A stretch of 64,000 nucleotides of DNA from Rhodoferax sp. Lineage in GTDB: Bacteria > Pseudomonadota > Gammaproteobacteria > Burkholderiales > Burkholderiaceae_C. The position numbers and the translations under genes are program-made. Positions 60,384-64,000 of the stretch are shown in pieces; the stretch's first letter is position 1, and each line of letters opens with the position of its first letter. Under the pieces are notes generated by a model. It made no database searches. It saw only the letters and a program-made list of their open reading frames with translations, and was not told where the DNA came from. The DNA is taken from assembly GCF_012927445.1 (NCBI RefSeq), contig NZ_JABBPD010000001.1:62001-126000 (forward strand). The letters are read 5' to 3'.

Positions 60384-61634
60384 TCATAGCGCCTGCCGCA
60401 GTGTGATCGAGGACCAGCGGCTGATTTCCCATAAATTGGTGGTGGTGTCTTCCCGGCGCAGCAGCAGTTCGTTGAGCAGCGGCGCCAGCGGGGTGGTGTC
60501 GGGGTCCACCAGCAACACGTAGCGCGCGGCTTCACCCGCCAACTCTTCATGGAGCAGACCGATCCAGTCCAGCGCACTCAAGGCTTCCAGCACCGGCTCC
60601 AGTTGCAGCGTGTCCACCCGCAGCATCTGGGACAGTTGCGCAATCGTCAACCCCCTCATGCCAGCAGCCCGCCCGCGGTCCAACTGCTGCAAGGCCTCCA
60701 GCGCCAGCTGAAACTGCAGGCCGTGCGAACGGCCCCGGCGCTCCAGGCCCATCAACAGACTGGGCAAATAGGCGGTGATGACAGCCCCCAGCAGCACAAT
60801 AACCCAAGCGACATAAATCCAGATCAGCAAAATCGGCACGGTGGCAAAAGCTCCGTACACCACGGAATAGGTGGGGACCTTGCTCAAGTACAGCGTCAAC
60901 ACCTTCTTGGCCAACTCAAAACCAGCCGCCACGAACAGGCCTCCGGTGATGGCGTGCCCCCATTTCACCTGGATATTCGGTACAAAGTGGTACATCGCGG
61001 CCATGCCGCCGGCCATCAGGGAAAACTGCAACGCATCCAGCAGCAGTTGCACCCCGCCCGGCATGACACCCACCATGCCTTTGGACGCCGAAATGGCGTA
61101 GGACGTGATGGTCAGGCTAATGCCCAGCAACAGCGGCCCCAAGGTAATAGCGACCCAGTACACCAGCACCCGTTGCCCGAACGGTCGCGTCTGGCGCACC
61201 CGCCAGATGCCGTTGAGCGTGCGGTCAATCGTGAAAATCAAGGCCAGCGCCGTGACGAACAACAGGGCCACCCCCGCCACCCCCAGCTTGCTGGCCTGAC
61301 CGGCAAACTGGGTGAGGTAGCCCAGCACTTGGCGGGCAATATTGTCCGGAATCAGGCTTTCAATGAGCCACTTCTGCAGCACGCCCTGAAACTTGGCGAA
61401 CATGGGAAAGGCCGTGAAAATGGCCAGCGCCACGGTAAAAAAGGGCACCAGCGCAATGGTGGTGGTGAAAGTCAGGCTGCTGGCGGTCAGGCCCAGGTGA
61501 TCTTCCCGAAAACGCTCGCGCAAGGTGACGGCGGTGCTCTTCCATGGGAAGGTCGACAGGCTATTGAGCAAGGCTTCAAGGCGTTGCGGCCAAGTCAGAA
61601 TGGGGGGATAAGGCGGGATCGGAGGCAAACTCAT
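60384..61634 (-). CDS. YihY/virulence-factor BrkB-type membrane protein
   Basis: A 416-residue protein with six helices (residues about 50-290) of the YihY/UPF0761 family: HLGLTASSLTFTTTIALVPF at the start, FTIDRTLNGIWRVRQTRPFG, VYGAFATVPILLIWIYVAWV. A winged-helix-like cytoplasmic C-terminus (LTIAQLSQMLRVDTLQLEPV) follows, as in the longer betaproteobacterial members. Formerly annotated as RNase BN, an assignment since corrected. Divergent from DUF2069 with 21 bp between starts. Confidence 0.9.
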   Translation of the reverse strand: MSLPPIPPYPPILTWPQRLEALLNSLSTFPWKSTAVTLRERFREDHLGLTASSLTFTTTIALVPFFTVALAIFTAFPMFAKFQGVLQKWLIESLIPDNIARQVLGYLTQFAGQASKLGVAGVALLFVTALALIFTIDRTLNGIWRVRQTRPFGQRVLVYWVAITLGPLLLGISLTITSYAISASKGMVGVMPGGVQLLLDALQFSLMAGGMAAMYHFVPNIQVKWGHAITGGLFVAAGFELAKKVLTLYLSKVPTYSVVYGAFATVPILLIWIYVAWVIVLLGAVITAYLPSLLMGLERRGRSHGLQFQLALEALQQLDRGRAAGMRGLTIAQLSQMLRVDTLQLEPVLEALSALDWIGLLHEELAGEAARYVLLVDPDTTPLAPLLNELLLRREDTTTNLWEISRWSSITLRQAL

Positions 61635-61655
61635 GGCCGCTATGATGCCATTGCA

Positions 61656-62039
61656 ATGAATACAGAACAAAACATCCCTCCCCCGCTGGTCACCACCACG
61701 CGATTCCTGGCTGTCGGCAGTTTGCTGGGGCTCATCGTGCTCGGTCTCGCCTGGGAGTTATTTTTAGCCCCGATTCGCCCAGGTGGTTCCTGGCTGGCGC
61801 TCAAAGTGTTACCGCTGTGCATCCCGCTGGCGGGATTGTTAAAAAACCGCATGTACACCTACCGTTGGGTCAGCCTGCTGGTTTGGGTTTATTTCACCGA
61901 AGGCGCGGTGCGGGCCTACAGTGACAAAGTGCCGGGCAACTACCTGGCCATGATGGAAGTGGTGCTGTGCCTGACCCTGTTTGTGGCCTGCGCCCTGCAC
62001 GTTCGCCTGCGCCTGAACGCCGTACACAATAAAGGTTGA
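61656..62039 (+). CDS. DUF2069 membrane protein
   Basis: A 127-residue inner-membrane protein with four helices: TTRFLAVGSLLGLIVLGLAW, LALKVLPLCIPLAGLLKNRM, YRWVSLLVWVYFTEGAVRAY, MMEVVLCLTLFVACALHVRL. This matches DUF2069. Function unknown. The FAD-linked dehydrogenase gene starts 5 bp downstream, so the two are probably co-transcribed. Confidence 0.9.
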   Translation: MNTEQNIPPPLVTTTRFLAVGSLLGLIVLGLAWELFLAPIRPGGSWLALKVLPLCIPLAGLLKNRMYTYRWVSLLVWVYFTEGAVRAYSDKVPGNYLAMMEVVLCLTLFVACALHVRLRLNAVHNKG

Positions 62040-62043
62040 TGCC

Positions 62044-63477
62044 ATGCAAACCCTGCTTAACGAGTTTCGCCATATCGTCGGCGCCGCCCACGTCTACACC
62101 GACGGCGACCTGACCGCCTGGGAACAAGACTGGCGCAAACGGTCCCACGGCAAAGCGCTGGCCGTGGTCCGGCCCGCGTCCACCGAAGAAGTGGCACAGC
62201 TGGTCAAAGCCTGCGCGACTTACCAAGCCTTGCACCCGACCAGCGGCGTCAGCATCGTGCCGCAGGGCGGCAACACCGGGCTGGTGGTGGGCTCCACGCC
62301 CGATGATTCAGGCCATCAAATTGTGCTGAGCCTGCAGCGCATGAACACCGTGCGCAGCCTGGACGCAGACAACCTGACCATGACGGTGGAGGCGGGCTGC
62401 ATTCTGCAAAACCTGCAGGAACGCGCCGAAGAATCGAATTTACTATTTCCACTGAGCATGGCGTCGGAAGGCACGTGCACCCTCGGCGGCAACCTGGGCA
62501 CCAACGCGGGCGGCACCCAAGTGCTGCGTTATGGCAATACGCGCGACCTGTGCCTGGGGCTGGAGGTGGTCACCGCACAAGGCGAGGTGTGGCACGGCTT
62601 GAGTGGTTTACGCAAGGACAACACCGGCTACGACCTGCGCAACCTGTTGATTGGCTCGGAAGGCACGCTGGGCATCATCACCGCCGCGACGATGAAGCTG
62701 TACCCCCTGCCCGCGTCCCAGTTGACAGCTTGGGCCGCCGTGCCCTCGCTGGAGCATGCGATCACCTTGCTGGGGCTGGCGCACCGTCACTTGGGCGCCG
62801 GGCTGACCGGCTTTGAGGTGATGAGCCAATTCGCCCTGAGTCTGGTGGCCAAACACTTTCCTCTGCTGCTGGTGCCCTTGCACCTGGATGCCCCTTTTTG
62901 CGTGTTACTGGAAAACTCGGCCCATGAGTCCGAAACGCACACCCGCGGACAGTTTGAAGGCCTGCTCGAAACTGCACTCGATCAAGGTTGCGTGACGGAT
63001 GCCGTGGTGAGTGAATCACTGTCGCAGGCCAACCAACTGTGGCATATCCGCGAAAGCATTCCGCTGGCGCAGGCGCTGGAGGGCCTGAACATCAAACACG
63101 ACATCTCGATTCCGGTCTCCAGCATTCCCGCTTTTGTGCACGCTACTGACGCGCTGCTCCAGAAAGCCATTCCCGGCGTGCGTCTGGTCAACTTTGGCCA
63201 CCTGGGCGACGGCAATCTGCACTACAACGTGCAGGCGCCCGAGGGCATGGATGCGGCGGCGTTTTTACGGGCGCACGAAGAGCAGGTCAACACCCTGGTG
63301 TTTGACTCGGTCGCCCAGTTCAATGGCTCCATTTCGGCCGAACATGGCGTCGGCAGTCTGAAAGTGGACAAACTGGAACACTACAAGTCGCCCGTGGCAC
63401 TGGACATGATGCGGGCCATCAAGCGGGCGCTGGACCCGCACAACTTGATGAATCCGGGGCGGGTAGTTCGGGTGTGA
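62044..63477 (+). CDS. FAD-binding (GlcD/D2HGDH-type) dehydrogenase
   Basis: A 477-residue flavoenzyme of the VAO/GlcD family oxidising a D-2-hydroxy acid. VSIVPQGGNTGLVVGSTPDD and LGGNLGTNAGGTQVLRYGNT form the PCMH FAD-binding domain; the C-terminal domain has NFGHLGDGNLHYNVQAPEG and SAEHGVGSLKVDKLEHYKSP, matching D-lactate and D-2-hydroxyglutarate dehydrogenases. The electron acceptor is not evident. Confidence 0.92.
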   Translation: MQTLLNEFRHIVGAAHVYTDGDLTAWEQDWRKRSHGKALAVVRPASTEEVAQLVKACATYQALHPTSGVSIVPQGGNTGLVVGSTPDDSGHQIVLSLQRMNTVRSLDADNLTMTVEAGCILQNLQERAEESNLLFPLSMASEGTCTLGGNLGTNAGGTQVLRYGNTRDLCLGLEVVTAQGEVWHGLSGLRKDNTGYDLRNLLIGSEGTLGIITAATMKLYPLPASQLTAWAAVPSLEHAITLLGLAHRHLGAGLTGFEVMSQFALSLVAKHFPLLLVPLHLDAPFCVLLENSAHESETHTRGQFEGLLETALDQGCVTDAVVSESLSQANQLWHIRESIPLAQALEGLNIKHDISIPVSSIPAFVHATDALLQKAIPGVRLVNFGHLGDGNLHYNVQAPEGMDAAAFLRAHEEQVNTLVFDSVAQFNGSISAEHGVGSLKVDKLEHYKSPVALDMMRAIKRALDPHNLMNPGRVVRV

Positions 63478-63585
63478 TTGACACCTAGAATCAAAGCTTG
63501 CCGTCGTTTCCACAACGTTGCTCCAAAGACCGTTATTGGGCTGCCCAGAGGCCCATTCCTGACAACCACCCCAAATGCTGCAGCC

Positions 63586-64000
63586 ATGACCGCACACCCC
63601 ATCCGCTCCCAATTTGAAGACTTCATGCGCCATGTGGACCGCCACGGCGTATTCAAGGCCGACCGTACCGGCACCGGCACCAAGAGCGTGTTTGGTTATC
63701 AGATGCGCTTTGACTTGAACGAAGGCTTTCCGCTGGTGACCAGCAAAAAGGTCCACCTGCGCTCCATCATTCAGGAACTGCTGTGGTTTCTCACCGGCTC
63801 CCCCAGCAACAACTGGCTCAAAGAACGCAACGTATCGATCTGGGATGAATGGGCACGCCCGGATGGCGACCTGGGCCCGGTCTATGGCGTGCAATGGCGT
63901 AGCTGGCCAACGCCAGATGGCGGCCACATTGACCAGATCGCCGAGGTCATCAAAACGCTCAAGAGCAACCCCGATTCGCGCCGCATCATCGTCAGCGCCT
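63586..64000 (+). CDS. thyA: Thymidylate synthase, N-terminal part
   Basis: The frame opens [20 protein letters not shown] and runs to the window end without a stop (138 codons). [20 protein letters not shown] is the folate/dUMP-site signature of Thy[41 protein letters not shown] and [10 protein letters not shown] follow. The catalytic Cys lies beyond the edge. Confidence 0.95.
   Translation, partial: MTAHPIRSQFEDFMRHVDRHGVFKADRTGTGTKSVFGYQMRFDLNEGFPLVTSKKVHLRSIIQELLWFLTGSPSNNWLKERNVSIWDEWARPDGDLGPVYGVQWRSWPTPDGGHIDQIAEVIKTLKSNPDSRRIIVSA

Noticed and set aside
60549-62039. Long rightward open frame of nearly 500 codons covering the YihY gene and DUF2069
   Set aside because: Only its last 127 codons (from the ATG at 61656) are DUF2069; the rest is antisense to YihY with Gln/His/Arg-rich shadow composition.
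1-64000. CRISPR array, rRNA, tRNA, integrase or transposase genes
   Set aside because: None seen. The repeats at 21-39 kb are too irregularly spaced for CRISPR, and no recombinase gene was found despite the accessory character of that region.

Overview
The window is a high-GC chromosomal segment of a Betaproteobacterium, most likely of the family Comamonadaceae (a Rhodoferax- or Polaromonas-like organism). This rests on gene content: an MdtBC-type RND pump, PXPV-repeat secreted protein, TRAP transporter, CIO-type cytochrome bd, U32 protein TrhP and DUF2069. It also rests on a short intergenic repeat ending in GGGGGCTAGAGGCC, a type I associate with that family. No rRNA, tRNA or CRISPR array was seen. 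The first and last genes (mdtB, thyA) are cut by the window edges.

Layout. 1-6.5 kb: tripartite drug-efflux operon (mdtB', mdtC, outer-membrane factor). 6.5-17.6 kb: a probable catabolic island of two operons. The leftward one encodes a thiolase, an acyl-CoA ligase and a TRAP transporter (DctP plus fused DctQM). The rightward one encodes two overlapping PPC/DUF296 proteins, an SDR dehydrogenase and a fused double-PPC protein. An IclR and a LysR regulator gene converge between the operons. I know of no described pathway with this set, and it is the best candidate for an undescribed system. 17.6-20.6 kb: DUF2157 membrane protein and glnS.

20.6-36 kb: accessory region. It holds a zeta-like kinase module, an MmeI-like type IIL restriction-modification enzyme, DUF4160/DUF2442, a partly destroyed MNT/HEPN pair, a ParDE-like pair with a chimeric toxin, a secreted SGNH hydrolase, an intact MntA/HepT pair, and housekeeping genes (gltS, DUF697, EamA, YeeE/YedE). 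Ten clear copies of one oriented intergenic repeat lie between 21.4 and 39.4 kb, mostly just upstream of rightward genes; several sit directly beside broken genes. A 97-bp direct duplication records a deletion that fused the start of a HepT gene to the tail of a zinc-ribbon gene.

36-45 kb: acyl-CoA synthetase, cation/proton antiporter, DUF427 plus methyltransferase, FUSC-family membrane protein, VOC protein, DHH phosphoesterase, ferredoxin and YlqF GTPase. 45.4-47.4 kb: a c-di-GMP-I (GEMM) riboswitch candidate precedes a TPR-GGDEF diguanylate cyclase that also carries an RxxD inhibitory site, suggesting product feedback at both RNA and protein level.

47.4-64 kb: mostly core genes: phoD, an NAD(P)H oxidoreductase, arfB, aroQ-trhP, the cydAB operon headed by a frameshifted GbsR/MarR-type regulator, an MFS carrier, aroC, a CBS protein, metY with an alpha/beta hydrolase, a YihY-type membrane protein, DUF2069, an FAD-linked dehydrogenase and the start of thyA.
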